From: Actinomycetota bacterium
Lineage (GTDB): Bacteria; Actinomycetota; Geothermincolia; Geothermincolales; RBG-13-55-18
Assembly: GCA_028697145.1 (NCBI GenBank)
Contig: JAQVFR010000008.1
Coordinates: forward strand, 46,602-110,601
Direction: 5' to 3'
DNA: 64,000 nt
Shown here: one piece after another, positions 21,003 to 31,518 of the stretch
Layout of the letters: each line of letters begins with the position of its first letter
Position numbering within the stretch: the first letter of the stretch is position 1
Made by a program: the position numbers and the translations under genes
Notes under the pieces: model-generated
What the model saw: the letters and a program-made list of their open reading frames with translations, nothing else
Told to the model about the DNA's origin: nothing
Database searches by the model: none

Positions 21003-21284
21003 TCAGATTATCTTCGGCACCACGAAGTAGCCCCCCTCGCTGTGCGGGGCGCCCGAAAGCGCCTCCTCCTGCGAGAGGCCGGGACGCACCTCGTCCGCAC
21101 GCATGACGTTCTTGAGCGGGATGGCATGAGAGGTGGGCTCCACGTCGCTTGTATCCAGGGACTTTATCCTTTCGGCGTGCTCCAGCACCTGCCCCAGCTG
21201 GCGGGTGAACCTCTCGGCCTCCTCCTCGCTCAGCTCGAGCCGGGCCAGCAAGGCCACGTACTCTACGTCTTTTCTCTCTATCAT
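21003..21284 (-). CDS. gatC: Asp/Glu-tRNA(Asn/Gln) amidotransferase subunit C
   Basis: A 93-residue small subunit that stabilises GatA-GatB. It begins MIERKDVEYVALLARLELSEEEAE, the diagnostic N-terminal helix, and contains DTSDVEPTSHAIPLKNVMRADEV, the stretch that wraps around GatA. It starts 20 bases after ligA and precedes the membrane protein and gatA. Confidence 0.94.
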   Translation of the reverse strand: MIERKDVEYVALLARLELSEEEAERFTRQLGQVLEHAERIKSLDTSDVEPTSHAIPLKNVMRADEVRPGLSQEEALSGAPHSEGGYFVVPKII

Positions 21285-21304
21285 CTCTCTCCTTTCGCCG
21301 CCCC

Positions 21305-23383
<2,079 letters not shown>

Positions 23384-23427
23384 CTATGCATAGCACCACG
23401 TGGTTATCCAGACGGTGCGGGGGTATG

Positions 23428-23433
23428 TATAAT
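23428..23433 (+). promoter_or_regulatory. -10 box of the histidine kinase gene
   Basis: A consensus TATAAT in an AT-rich patch, 58 bases upstream of the TTG start at 23491. The matching -35 region around 23404-23410 is weak, so either an activator or an alternative sigma factor may be involved. Confidence 0.4.
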
Positions 23434-23490
23434 ATATAAAATCCAGTAGCGTCGGGGCAGCTTTCTTCCCATTCAAGGCCGGGTGGACCT

Positions 23491-24798
23491 TTGCGACACG
23501 AGATCATCCACGAGATCGCCCAATCCGTGACCGCGGCGGGAGGCGCGGAGAACATCATCCGCGCCCTGGTCGAGGCGACCGCGCGCGGTATGGATGCCAA
23601 GGGCTGTTCCCTGTTCACCCTGTCGGACGACGGCAGGCGCCTCGTGCCCCGCATCTGCTGCGGCATTGACGAGGGCGGCCTGCGGGAGAGTCTGATACTG
23701 GGTGATGACGCTTTGCGGCAGGTTATCGGGGGAGCGCCCCTCTTCATCTGGGACGCTGCCCGGGACCCCCGCGTGAGGGAGAAGGAGGGACTGCGGCGCC
23801 AGGGCGTATCCTCCATCGTCTTCCTTCCCTTCCGGGACGGCGAACGAGTGCGCGGCATACTGCGGCTGTATTTCTCCGAGGCCATGAGCTTCGACCGTGA
23901 GGACCTGGACTTCCTGGAATCCATCGCGGAGCTGGTGGGCGGCATCCTCAGGAGCGCGGAGTCGCGGGACCGCCTGGAGAGGGACGCGGAACAGGCCAGG
24001 CGGGACCTTCAGCGCATAAGGGACGAACGCCGCCATTTCCTGAGTTTCCTCTCCATGGTCACCCACGACCTCAAGTCTCCCCTGGTGGCGGTGCAGGGGT
24101 ATCTCAAGCTGCTGCTGCGCAAGGGCACGGGATGCCTCGACGAGCGCATGGTCAGGGGCATCCACCGCAGCATCGAGCGCATGGACGGGATGATGGAGCT
24201 CATCAGCGACCTGCTGGAGCTGTCGCGCCTGGAGAGCGGACAGGTGATCAAGGAACTCAAGTCCGTCTCTTGGGAGGAGGTGCTGGGCGCGGCGGTGGAG
24301 ATGGCCCACGAACTTGCCTCGCCCAAGAGCATCGCGGTCGCCACGGAGATCCGCCGTCCCCTGCCGGACGTGTTTGCCTCGGACATACGCCTGCAGCAAT
24401 TGATCCTCAATCTCGTCTCCAATTCGGTGCGCCACACCCCGCGCGGCGGCAGGATAACCATCCGCGCCGGACGTCAGGGCGATGCGGTCGCGGTGAGCGT
24501 GGAGGACAGCGGCAGCGGCGTCGCGCCCGAGCACCTCCCCCACGTCTTCGAGGAGTTCTACAAGGGAGACCCGGAATCAGCGGAGGGGACGGGACTCGGG
24601 CTATCCATCTGCAAGCGCATCGTGGACATGCATCATGGCCACATCCGCCTGGAGAGCCCGGTGCCTGAAACGGGGGTGGGCACGAGGGTCTCCTTCGCCA
24701 TCCCCGTGGGCGTGACTTGCCTGCTCGAGGACCGCTGGATGCTGGAGGGCGACAGCGCCACGCGCTTCGGCGTCGCCAGCGGGGAGGAAGGGAAATGA
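23491..24798 (+). CDS. cytosolic GAF-domain sensor histidine kinase
   Basis: A 435-residue kinase with no transmembrane segment. A GAF domain occupies roughly residues 5-155. After a short coiled linker, the HisKA dimerisation helix carries the phospho-accepting H192 (SMVTHDLKSPL). The HATPase domain has its N box (LILNLVSNSVRHTP), G1 box (VEDSGSGV), F box (FEEFYKG) and G2 box (GTGLGLSICKRIV). Translation starts at TTG 23491 after GGTGG. A response regulator follows 21 bases later and is the obvious partner. The signal sensed by GAF is unknown. Confidence 0.93.
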   Translation: MRHEIIHEIAQSVTAAGGAENIIRALVEATARGMDAKGCSLFTLSDDGRRLVPRICCGIDEGGLRESLILGDDALRQVIGGAPLFIWDAARDPRVREKEGLRRQGVSSIVFLPFRDGERVRGILRLYFSEAMSFDREDLDFLESIAELVGGILRSAESRDRLERDAEQARRDLQRIRDERRHFLSFLSMVTHDLKSPLVAVQGYLKLLLRKGTGCLDERMVRGIHRSIERMDGMMELISDLLELSRLESGQVIKELKSVSWEEVLGAAVEMAHELASPKSIAVATEIRRPLPDVFASDIRLQQLILNLVSNSVRHTPRGGRITIRAGRQGDAVAVSVEDSGSGVAPEHLPHVFEEFYKGDPESAEGTGLGLSICKRIVDMHHGHIRLESPVPETGVGTRVSFAIPVGVTCLLEDRWMLEGDSATRFGVASGEEGK

Positions 24799-24819
24799 AA
24801 ACAGCAAGGGAGGTAGATC

Positions 24820-25212
24820 ATGGGTAGAAAGATCCTGCTCGCCGACGACGATCCCGATGTGGTCGACGTGGTATCCATAATCCTGGAGGACGAGGGATAC
24901 GAGGTGGTGATGGCCAGGGACGGCGCCGAAGCCCTGGAGAAGATAAGGTCGGAGGGCCCGGACCTGGTGATCCTGGACCTGCTCATGCCCAGGGTTGACG
25001 GTTTTGCCGTTTTCAACACCCTGCGCGAACCCGCATATGAGAGGTGGTCGCAGCTGCCGGTCGTCGTTCTTACCTCGGTGCGGGAGGAGGTGAGCAAGCG
25101 CCGCTACGAGCTGGAGTCGGGAAAGAGCATGGGCTACGCAGCCTACCTGGAGAAGCCGGTCGAGCCGGAGGAACTGCTTGAGACTATATCCTCCCTGCTA
25201 CCTAAAGACTAA
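24820..25212 (+). CDS. single-domain response regulator
   Basis: A 130-residue CheY-like receiver without an output domain. The acidic pocket is LLADDDPD, the phospho-acceptor is D53 (VILDLLMPRVDG), the switch residue is in VVVLTSV, and the conserved lysine is in YLEKPVEPEEL. AGGGAGGT precedes the ATG. It is co-transcribed with the kinase and closed by a 15-bp hairpin. Having no DNA-binding domain, it probably acts through protein contacts or a phosphorelay. Confidence 0.93.
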   Translation: MGRKILLADDDPDVVDVVSIILEDEGYEVVMARDGAEALEKIRSEGPDLVILDLLMPRVDGFAVFNTLREPAYERWSQLPVVVLTSVREEVSKRRYELESGKSMGYAAYLEKPVEPEELLETISSLLPKD

Positions 25213-25272
25213 GGCAACGACTGGGTGTATTGCGAAAACGATTGCGACGCCCTCAGGACGGCGCAACAGTGT

Positions 25273-25306
25273 CCAGGCCTGGATAATTCCGATTATCCAG
25301 GCCTGG
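25273..25306. terminator. 15-bp perfect hairpin between convergent genes
   Basis: Arms 25273-25287 and 25292-25306 are perfectly complementary (CCAGGCCTGGATAAT, loop TCCG). It sits between the convergent response-regulator and UPF0280 genes, so it can serve both transcripts. No long T tract follows on either side. Confidence 0.65.
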
Positions 25307-25350
25307 CACGTATACATAGCTATGGGGTGTCCGCTCATGCACGAGCGGGG

Positions 25351-26082
25351 TCAGGTCCTCTCTATTTCCAGGTCTCCCAGCACCCCGAGATGTTCGCCGA
25401 TGATCACCAGGCAGCCGATGACGCCGGCGATGGCCGAGACGGCCGCCAGGGCCTCCTCCACGTCGTCCCTTTGTTTGACGCGGTTGCCCAGTGCGCTGGC
25501 GGCGGCATCTGCAAGGGCCGCGTTCCCCGCCACCACCAGGGCCGCATCGGCGCGGCCCGCGCTGAAGGAGGGGCCCACCGTGGCGGAAGAGGTGCAGACC
25601 CCCAGGCCCTGCGGCGGGGTCGGCGGTATCCTCAGAGCGAGCCTGCCGCTCAAGGGGGAATCTCCCGCGAAGACGCCCACGCGCCTCTCGCGGCGGGAGC
25701 GGATGAAGATATCCCCTCCGTTCTCCACGATGATCTCGGGTGACAGCGGCTTCAGGTCCTCCCCCACAACTTGCGCTATCGCTCCCGCGACTGCGCCCAT
25801 GGGACCAACCCCCGCTCCCGCCGCCGCCGAGGCCATGAGTCTCACCACCGGCGGGGAATCCTCCGGCACATCGTAGGGACGGTGGGTGGTACGGAAACGG
25901 GGCTGGCGCACTATGAAATCCTCCAGGTCGGCACGGTGGGCGGCTAGAGAAGCGCGCGCCTCCGCGGTCAGGTCGCGCTGTGCGAAAACGAGGAGGTCGC
26001 TTTCCCTGATGATCACGCGGAACGGCACCAGGCCGGCCGCATCCATGCTCTCGCGATAGAAGCGGCGCAGGTATTCCGCCAT
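25351..26082 (-). CDS. UPF0280 family protein (ApbE-like superfamily)
   Basis: A 243-residue protein of the UPF0280/COG2122 group, which shares the ApbE fold. Family blocks visible are YRESMDAAGLVPFRVIIRESDL, given here as the start region, GPMGAVAGAIAQVVGEDL, SPEIIVENGGDIFIRS and GVCTSSATVGPS. The Gly-rich and ENGGD motifs resemble the FAD/metal site of ApbE flavin transferases, but the activity of UPF0280 proteins is not established. It follows the small membrane protein upstream by ten bases, at the tail of the Mrp-like region. Confidence 0.85.
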   Translation of the reverse strand: MAEYLRRFYRESMDAAGLVPFRVIIRESDLLVFAQRDLTAEARASLAAHRADLEDFIVRQPRFRTTHRPYDVPEDSPPVVRLMASAAAGAGVGPMGAVAGAIAQVVGEDLKPLSPEIIVENGGDIFIRSRRERRVGVFAGDSPLSGRLALRIPPTPPQGLGVCTSSATVGPSFSAGRADAALVVAGNAALADAAASALGNRVKQRDDVEEALAAVSAIAGVIGCLVIIGEHLGVLGDLEIERT

Positions 26083-26092
26083 AGGATGCTTC

Positions 26093-26551
26093 TTATAACC
26101 CCGGTGAAGGGTAGGCCTGCAGTCCCAGGATCAACCAGGACGTGTAGACGACGTATACCATCAATCCCAGGACGAAGGTGACGGCTTGTGCGAGCGTAAA
26201 GGCATAGGCGGCGTTCAGGCCCGGCCTGGCGGCTCCCTCCGCCGCGGTCCGCGTCTCTCCCTCCCCTTCTTCCTCGGCTTCTGAGTCCGCCGCGGAGGCA
26301 GGCGCTCCCACCCTTGCCTCCCCTTTCTCGGAACCGAGTTCGGGCGGGCTGACGAGGCTGCTGATACCCACTACGGCGGATACGGCCATGAGCACCCAGG
26401 ACGCGAAGAGCAGGTAGCGTGTCCACTGGTTCGTGTCGAACTGGTAGTTCAAGCCCCAGACGCTCGAGACCATGACTATCACCGTCAGCGGTATGAAGAT
26501 GACTGCCAGCGCCAGCAGCCACCGCGATAACGCGTTCAGCTTGTCTTCCAT
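26093..26551 (-). CDS. small membrane protein, three or four TM segments
   Basis: A 152-residue protein with two hydrophobic segments near residues 12-35 and 44-66, a charged acidic linker rich in Glu and Ala (residues about 70-110), and one or two further hydrophobic stretches near 115-145. I recognise no family. It is transcribed with the downstream UPF0280 gene (ten bases) and lies 38 bases after the signal-peptide protein upstream. The linker is low complexity, which makes homology hard to trace. Confidence 0.6.
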   Translation of the reverse strand: MEDKLNALSRWLLALAVIFIPLTVIVMVSSVWGLNYQFDTNQWTRYLLFASWVLMAVSAVVGISSLVSPPELGSEKGEARVGAPASAADSEAEEEGEGETRTAAEGAARPGLNAAYAFTLAQAVTFVLGLMVYVVYTSWLILGLQAYPSPGL

Positions 26552-26589
26552 ACATTACCACCTTCCCTTTCCGGCTGAGCCGTCCTCCG

Positions 26590-26826
26590 CTACCCCTCGC
26601 GGCTTTCCCTGTCATCCTCTCCGGACTTCCTCCTGGTCACCACGACCACCGTGACGATGGCGGCGATGATCACCAGCCAGACGGCAGCTACGATGATGAT
26701 GAGGCGAAGGCTGCTGCCTCCCTCACCCCCGCCGCCGCCCTCCTCCTGGGCAAGAGCCGGGGCTAGATTTCCAAATAACAATAGCACGCTCAATGCAAAC
26801 GCCAAAAGAGGAACCGCTCTTCCCAT
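26590..26826 (-). CDS. small secreted/membrane-anchored protein
   Basis: 78 residues from the ATG at 26826, chosen because GGGGGAGAAG precedes it. It has a clear signal peptide (hydrophobic core LLAFALSVLLLFG, cleavage site APALAQ), a Gly/Glu-rich stretch of a dozen residues, one transmembrane helix (residues about 40-65) and a charged cytoplasmic tail. No family recognised. An overlapping longer frame upstream has no supporting composition. Confidence 0.55.
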   Translation of the reverse strand: MGRAVPLLAFALSVLLLFGNLAPALAQEEGGGGGEGGSSLRLIIIVAAVWLVIIAAIVTVVVVTRRKSGEDDRESREG

Positions 26827-26888
26827 CTTCTCCCCCTGTCTCGACTCGTCGGCTCCACCTGCCCCAGGCGGGCCTCCACGGCGCCGGT

Positions 26889-27434
26889 CTACAGCAGGCT
26901 GACGACTATCAGCGCCACCAGCACAACGGCGATAGCCAGGGCTCCCAGGGCGATATCCCGGTTCAACCTCTTGACCGCTTCCGGAAGAAGGGCGCGGGTC
27001 TGCTTGCGCATGCTCCTCCAGTCCCTCTTCGCCCTGACCTTGGCCTGCTTCTTCGCCTTCGCGTAGCTCCACCCACCGCTGGCGAGGGATGCTTCGAACC
27101 TCCTCGCCGCCCGGGTGTACCAGTAATCGGCGCGCGTCTCCTTCGGCGGCTTGATGGACAGCCACGACCAGACCCTCCTCGCCGCCCGGGTGTACCAGTA
27201 CTCCACCCTCGCCTCCCTGGGCATCTTGAGGGTGTAAGGATCGAACTTGAAGAGTCTCAGCTCAAACAGGTCCGACGCGGCGGCGTAGAGCAGCACGGCG
27301 ATTCCCGCCAGCGCCGCCACCAGCACCGCATAGAAATCCCTGGAGAATCCGCCCCCTGCCGCCGCAGCCAATTGTGACGACGCGCCACGAGCCAGCATCC
27401 CTATTCCGTCTCCGCTAAAGATCATCACCAGCAT
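26889..27434 (-). CDS. membrane protein with duplicated YWYTRAARR motif
   Basis: A 181-residue protein with an N-terminal transmembrane helix (residues 36-53), two near-identical motifs EYWYTRAARR (79-88) and DYWYTRAARR (103-112), a Lys/Arg-rich region, and a C-terminal transmembrane helix starting DIALGALAIAV (160-170). The motif and the last helix resemble the C-terminal extension of the adjacent NuoL/MrpA-like protein (DYWYVRGAKG and DIAVGALVLAVAL). It is therefore probably an accessory subunit derived from that extension. It lies 88 bases downstream of that gene. Confidence 0.65.
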   Translation of the reverse strand: MLVMIFSGDGIGMLARGASSQLAAAAGGGFSRDFYAVLVAALAGIAVLLYAAASDLFELRLFKFDPYTLKMPREARVEYWYTRAARRVWSWLSIKPPKETRADYWYTRAARRFEASLASGGWSYAKAKKQAKVRAKRDWRSMRKQTRALLPEAVKRLNRDIALGALAIAVVLVALIVVSLL

Positions 27435-27522
27435 GTCCCCTGCTCTCTCCGCATGCGCATGTCGGTGGACGCCGCCTCTCCGCGCCGTCCCCCACGGCCT
27501 ACCTTCGTCTTCCTCTCATCCG

Positions 27523-29670
27523 TCACAGCAGCCTCATGATGAGAAAGATGGTGAGGGCAACCGCGAGAACCAGGGCACCCACCGCGATATCTCCCTGGTA
27601 CTCCCTCATCCTGGGCATGAGCCTCTCCCTGGCATGCCCCGCCAGCATGAGGACTCCGTCCCTGGCGCGCCGGTAGGGGCGCTCGGTGAGGGCGGGGGCC
27701 ACTACGTCCCTGAACAAGTGGGCCGTACCGTAAGCACCCTGCTTTATCGCCTCCAACACCCTGGTCTTGATGGGAGCGTAGGTCCTCTGCCCGACGAAGA
27801 GCATCGTGAGCGAACCCTTCGCCCCCCGCACATACCAGTAATCGACGCCCAGCCAGCGCGGCAACCTTGCCTGGAACAGCTCCGGACCATACCGCCTCCT
27901 GCGCAGGAGGTCCGGCCAGGCGCCCAGCACGAACACGGTGATGCCGATGGCCAGGGGGATCAGGACTTCCTTTATATTATCCCAGATGAAGATGGGCACC
28001 TCCGCCACGTGCGCGGCCATGTGGGCATCGAATCCCGGCACCGTCTGCACCGTTGGACCGACCAGCTTGCTCAGGAGCACGCCGGGGAAGAGGCCGTTGA
28101 ACACCACCCCGGCAGCGAGCAGGCCCGTGCCCGCGAGCATCCATGCCGGCGCTTCCTTCACGTGCTCGAGGTGGTGCGCGCGCTCCGCATCCGGCCGGCG
28201 GAAGAAAGTATAGTAGGTCATCTTGGTGATGTAGCCGATGGTCCCGCCGCTGGTTATGACGAATATGACCTCGGCTGCCTTGACCCAGCCCGCCGTCGCC
28301 AGCTGCGCGTGCAGCGCGAATTCGTGCGACTCGATCACGGCATGGTGCAGCAGCGTCTTGGACACGAAGCCGCCCCACAGCGGGATGCCCATGATTCCCA
28401 GGGCGGCGATGCACCAGAAAAGCGTGGTCAGGGGCATACGTCTCCACAACCCTCCCAGCTTGAACATATCCAGCTCGTGGGCGCAGAAGAGTATCGAGCC
28501 CGCGGCGAGGAAGAAGCATCCCTTGAAGAAAGCGTGGTTGATGACGTGATAGAGGGTGCCGCCCATGCCCATGGCGCCCTCCGCCCCCAGATAGGTCATG
28601 CAGCCGATGCCGAAGAGGATATACCCCATCTGGCTCACGCTGGAGTAGGCCAGGGTTCGCTTGATGTCGTTCTGCACCAGGGCCAGGAGCATGCCCACGA
28701 ACATGGTGGCCACCGCTATCCAGATGATGGCGAAACCCAGCATGCGCACGTCCCCCGCCAGCCCGGATGCCGCGTGCGCCGCTCCTTCCGCGGCGTGGCC
28801 GCCGCTCATCGCCTCGGCCTCGCCGCCGTGTGCCGCGGGCTGCTGCAAAAAGGTCAGCGCCGTGCGCAGTATGCCGTACGCCCCCGCCTTTATCATCACC
28901 CCGGAGAGCAGGGCGCTTGCCGGTGATGGCGCGGCGGGATGGGCGTCGGGAAGCCAGATGTGCAGCGGCAGCATACCGGCCTTGACCCCGAAGCCGGCGA
29001 GGAGGAAGACCAGTGCCGCCACCCCGAAGGGGCCGCCCAGCCAGGCGCTGCCGGCCGGGGGCGCGAAGGCGACGGTTCCGGCTCCGCCCAGGTAGAAGAA
29101 GATGCCGCCGATGAGGCTCAGACCGCCAACCACGGTCATGCAGATGTACTTTGTCGCCGCAGAGCGCGCCTTCTCCGTCTCGGAGTGTATCACCAGCACG
29201 TAGGCGAGCAGTCCCATGGCCTCGAAGAAGAGGTAGAGGCTGAAGAAGTCCTGCACCATGAACACGCCCAGGGTCGCGGACTCGGTGAGGAGCATGAAGA
29301 AGAAGAAGCGGGTGCGCTTGTGTTCGTGCTCCATGTATCGGAAAGCGTGCAGGGAGGCCGCGAACCACAGCACCGACGAGAAGAATACGAAGAAGGCGCC
29401 GATGGCGTCCACCTCGAGGTTGCACACGAACCTGTCACCGATGCGCATGATGTCCAGGTTGAAACAGACGGAGCCCACGCCGAGCACCTTCACCAGGATG
29501 AGCACCGCCAAGAGCAGCGTCGCCGCGGTGGCGGTCACCGCGGCCCAGTTGCGCAGCCGCGCCCGCCTCTCCCCCGCCGCGGCGGCCAGCGCCGCGCCGG
29601 CAAGGGGAAACGCCATCGCCAGCACGGGCAGGATGGAATATGCGAGCATCGCTACCTTGGTCTCGTGCAA
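27523..29670 (-). CDS. NuoL/MrpA-MrpD-like proton-conducting subunit
   Basis: A 715-residue antiporter-type subunit with about 14-16 transmembrane helices. Proton-path residues are present: a TM5-type glutamate (LFFEAMGLLAYVLVIH), a TM7 lysine (FGVKAGMLPLHIWLPDAHP), a TM8 lysine (GVMIKAGAYGILR) and a TM12 lysine (GGFVSKTLL). After the core, a roughly 110-residue extension holds DYWYVRGAKG (610-619) and a final helix with DIAVGALVLAVAL. TTG at 29670 is assumed as the start; an ATG seven codons later is also plausible. It sits 17 bases after the next antiporter subunit. Confidence 0.88.
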   Translation of the reverse strand: MHETKVAMLAYSILPVLAMAFPLAGAALAAAAGERRARLRNWAAVTATAATLLLAVLILVKVLGVGSVCFNLDIMRIGDRFVCNLEVDAIGAFFVFFSSVLWFAASLHAFRYMEHEHKRTRFFFFMLLTESATLGVFMVQDFFSLYLFFEAMGLLAYVLVIHSETEKARSAATKYICMTVVGGLSLIGGIFFYLGGAGTVAFAPPAGSAWLGGPFGVAALVFLLAGFGVKAGMLPLHIWLPDAHPAAPSPASALLSGVMIKAGAYGILRTALTFLQQPAAHGGEAEAMSGGHAAEGAAHAASGLAGDVRMLGFAIIWIAVATMFVGMLLALVQNDIKRTLAYSSVSQMGYILFGIGCMTYLGAEGAMGMGGTLYHVINHAFFKGCFFLAAGSILFCAHELDMFKLGGLWRRMPLTTLFWCIAALGIMGIPLWGGFVSKTLLHHAVIESHEFALHAQLATAGWVKAAEVIFVITSGGTIGYITKMTYYTFFRRPDAERAHHLEHVKEAPAWMLAGTGLLAAGVVFNGLFPGVLLSKLVGPTVQTVPGFDAHMAAHVAEVPIFIWDNIKEVLIPLAIGITVFVLGAWPDLLRRRRYGPELFQARLPRWLGVDYWYVRGAKGSLTMLFVGQRTYAPIKTRVLEAIKQGAYGTAHLFRDVVAPALTERPYRRARDGVLMLAGHARERLMPRMREYQGDIAVGALVLAVALTIFLIMRLL

Positions 29671-29687
29671 CCCCTTACCTCATCAAG

Positions 29688-31499
29688 TCAGGGCGCGACC
29701 AGGAAAGGTCTCTCCAGCTCCACGTCCTCTTCAAGGGTGACCCTCACCCCCCTCATGGTCGTGGAACCGACGGCGGACATGCCCTTCGCGGCGACCAGCA
29801 CGATCTCGTAGGTCCCCTCCTCGACGCCGCCGAACTCGAAGAGGCCGCCCGCGCCCGAGGTAGCGCTCTCCACGACCTCTCCGTCCAGGACGAGCTGGAC
29901 GCTCACTCCCTCCAGGCCCGCATCTTCTTCATCGAATACGCCGTTTTCGTTCACGTCCTCGTAAACGTGACCGGACACTTCGCTGCCGTAGATATCCTCC
30001 ACCACCGGGTTGGCCAGGGAGTACGGGAACCCGGGCACGTTCACCCACAGGCCCACGATGACCACCAGGGAGGCCAGGACGACCACCGGCACCACCAGCT
30101 TGTGGTCGGCCTCCTTGCCGAAGACCAGCTTGGGGCGGTGTCCCTCGCCGTGCCCCTCCTCTTCGTCGCCCTCCCAGCGGAAGAAGGCTATGTAGATTAT
30201 GGGCAGGAAATAGGCCGCGTTCAGCAGGGCGCTGACCAGCAGCACGACGACGTACACGGGCAGGCCCGCCTGGAGTGAGCCGCTACCCAGCAGCCACTTG
30301 GTGATGAACCCGACCGAAGGGGGGGTCCCCATCATGGCCAGGGCGCACACCGAGAAGCAGATCATGGTTATCGGTAGCTTGTACCCCACCCCCCTCATCT
30401 CGCTGATGTTCTTCTTGCCCGTCTTCACCAGGACCACCCCGGCACAAAGAAAGAGGCAGCCCTTCATGAGGGCGTGGTGGGTCAGGTGCATGACGCCGCC
30501 CAGGGCTCCGTCCTGTGCCAGCATGGCCAGGCCAAGGATGATGTAGGATACCTGCCCGATGCTGGAGTAGGCGAGCCGCCGCTTGAGGTTGTCCTGGGTG
30601 AGGGCGAAGACCGACGCCACCACGATGGTGATGCAGGCGAGGACGGCCATGACGATGAAGACGTTCAGCTCTCGCATGAGATCCACCCCGAAGACGTTGA
30701 AAACCACGCGGATGATGCCGAATGCCCCCGCCTTGAGGATGACGCCCGAGAGCAGGGCGCTGGCGGGCGACGGCGCGGCGGGGTGGGCATCGGGCACCCA
30801 GCCGTGCAGAGGCATGATCGCCGCCTTGACCCCGAACCCGGCCAGGTAGGTGAAGAAGATGGCCATGAGGGCGGCGCGGCCCGCGAACTCCAGGCTCAAC
30901 ACGCCGTACTGGCCGAAGCCCATCTGCCCGTCCCCCCAGAAGTAGTGGGCGACGATGGCGAAGAAGAGCACCGTGCCGGCGGCGATGGCATAGACCAGGT
31001 ACTTGTATCCGGCCCGGCGGGCCATGGCCGTCTCCTCGTGGATTATGAGGGGGTAGGAGCCGAAGGTCATCATCTCGTAGAAGATGAAATAAGTGAACAT
31101 GTTGGAGGAGAAGGCGCACCCCAGCAGGAAGGACTCGCACAGGGCCATGAAGGCGAAGAAGCGGTTCTCCTTGTGGTCGATGTAGGAGATGGAGTAGAGG
31201 GTGGACAGCATCCAGATGAAGGACAGGATGAGCGAGAAGTAGAAGCCCAGCATGTCCACGGTGAGGCGTATCTCCAGGCCCTCCACGACGCTGGCCAGTT
31301 TGATGGTATAGGTGTTGCCGTCCAGGATGCCCGGCAGCATCGACAGCACCACCCCGACGGTGGCCAGGGTGCCCAGGAAACAGATCCACAATCGCAATCG
31401 CCTGTTCTTCTTCGGCATGACCAGGATGGCCAGCAGCGACACCCAGGGAAGCAGCATCGCTACCAGCGGTATCACCGAGAAGTTACTTGAGTCCGACAT
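29688..31499 (-). CDS. MrpD-like subunit with C-terminal SdrD/Cna-B-like domain
   Basis: 603 residues. Residues 1-500 form a typical proton-conducting antiporter subunit: E141 (FIFYEMMTFGSYPL), K225 (GFGVKAAIMPLHGW), K256 (SGVILKAGAFGIIR) and K401 (GFITKWLLG). After the last helix, residues about 505-603 form a soluble domain with the SdrD-B signature (SGHVYEDVNENGVFDEEDAG and LEGVSVQLVLDG), which is normally found in surface proteins of Gram-positive bacteria. The reading frame is continuous across the junction. I know of no standard Mrp subunit carrying this domain. It is one of three large antiporter paralogues in the cluster. Confidence 0.88.
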   Translation of the reverse strand: MSDSSNFSVIPLVAMLLPWVSLLAILVMPKKNRRLRLWICFLGTLATVGVVLSMLPGILDGNTYTIKLASVVEGLEIRLTVDMLGFYFSLILSFIWMLSTLYSISYIDHKENRFFAFMALCESFLLGCAFSSNMFTYFIFYEMMTFGSYPLIIHEETAMARRAGYKYLVYAIAAGTVLFFAIVAHYFWGDGQMGFGQYGVLSLEFAGRAALMAIFFTYLAGFGVKAAIMPLHGWVPDAHPAAPSPASALLSGVILKAGAFGIIRVVFNVFGVDLMRELNVFIVMAVLACITIVVASVFALTQDNLKRRLAYSSIGQVSYIILGLAMLAQDGALGGVMHLTHHALMKGCLFLCAGVVLVKTGKKNISEMRGVGYKLPITMICFSVCALAMMGTPPSVGFITKWLLGSGSLQAGLPVYVVVLLVSALLNAAYFLPIIYIAFFRWEGDEEEGHGEGHRPKLVFGKEADHKLVVPVVVLASLVVIVGLWVNVPGFPYSLANPVVEDIYGSEVSGHVYEDVNENGVFDEEDAGLEGVSVQLVLDGEVVESATSGAGGLFEFGGVEEGTYEIVLVAAKGMSAVGSTTMRGVRVTLEEDVELERPFLVAP

Positions 31500-31518
31500 C
31501 GACTACCCCCTTTGTCCC

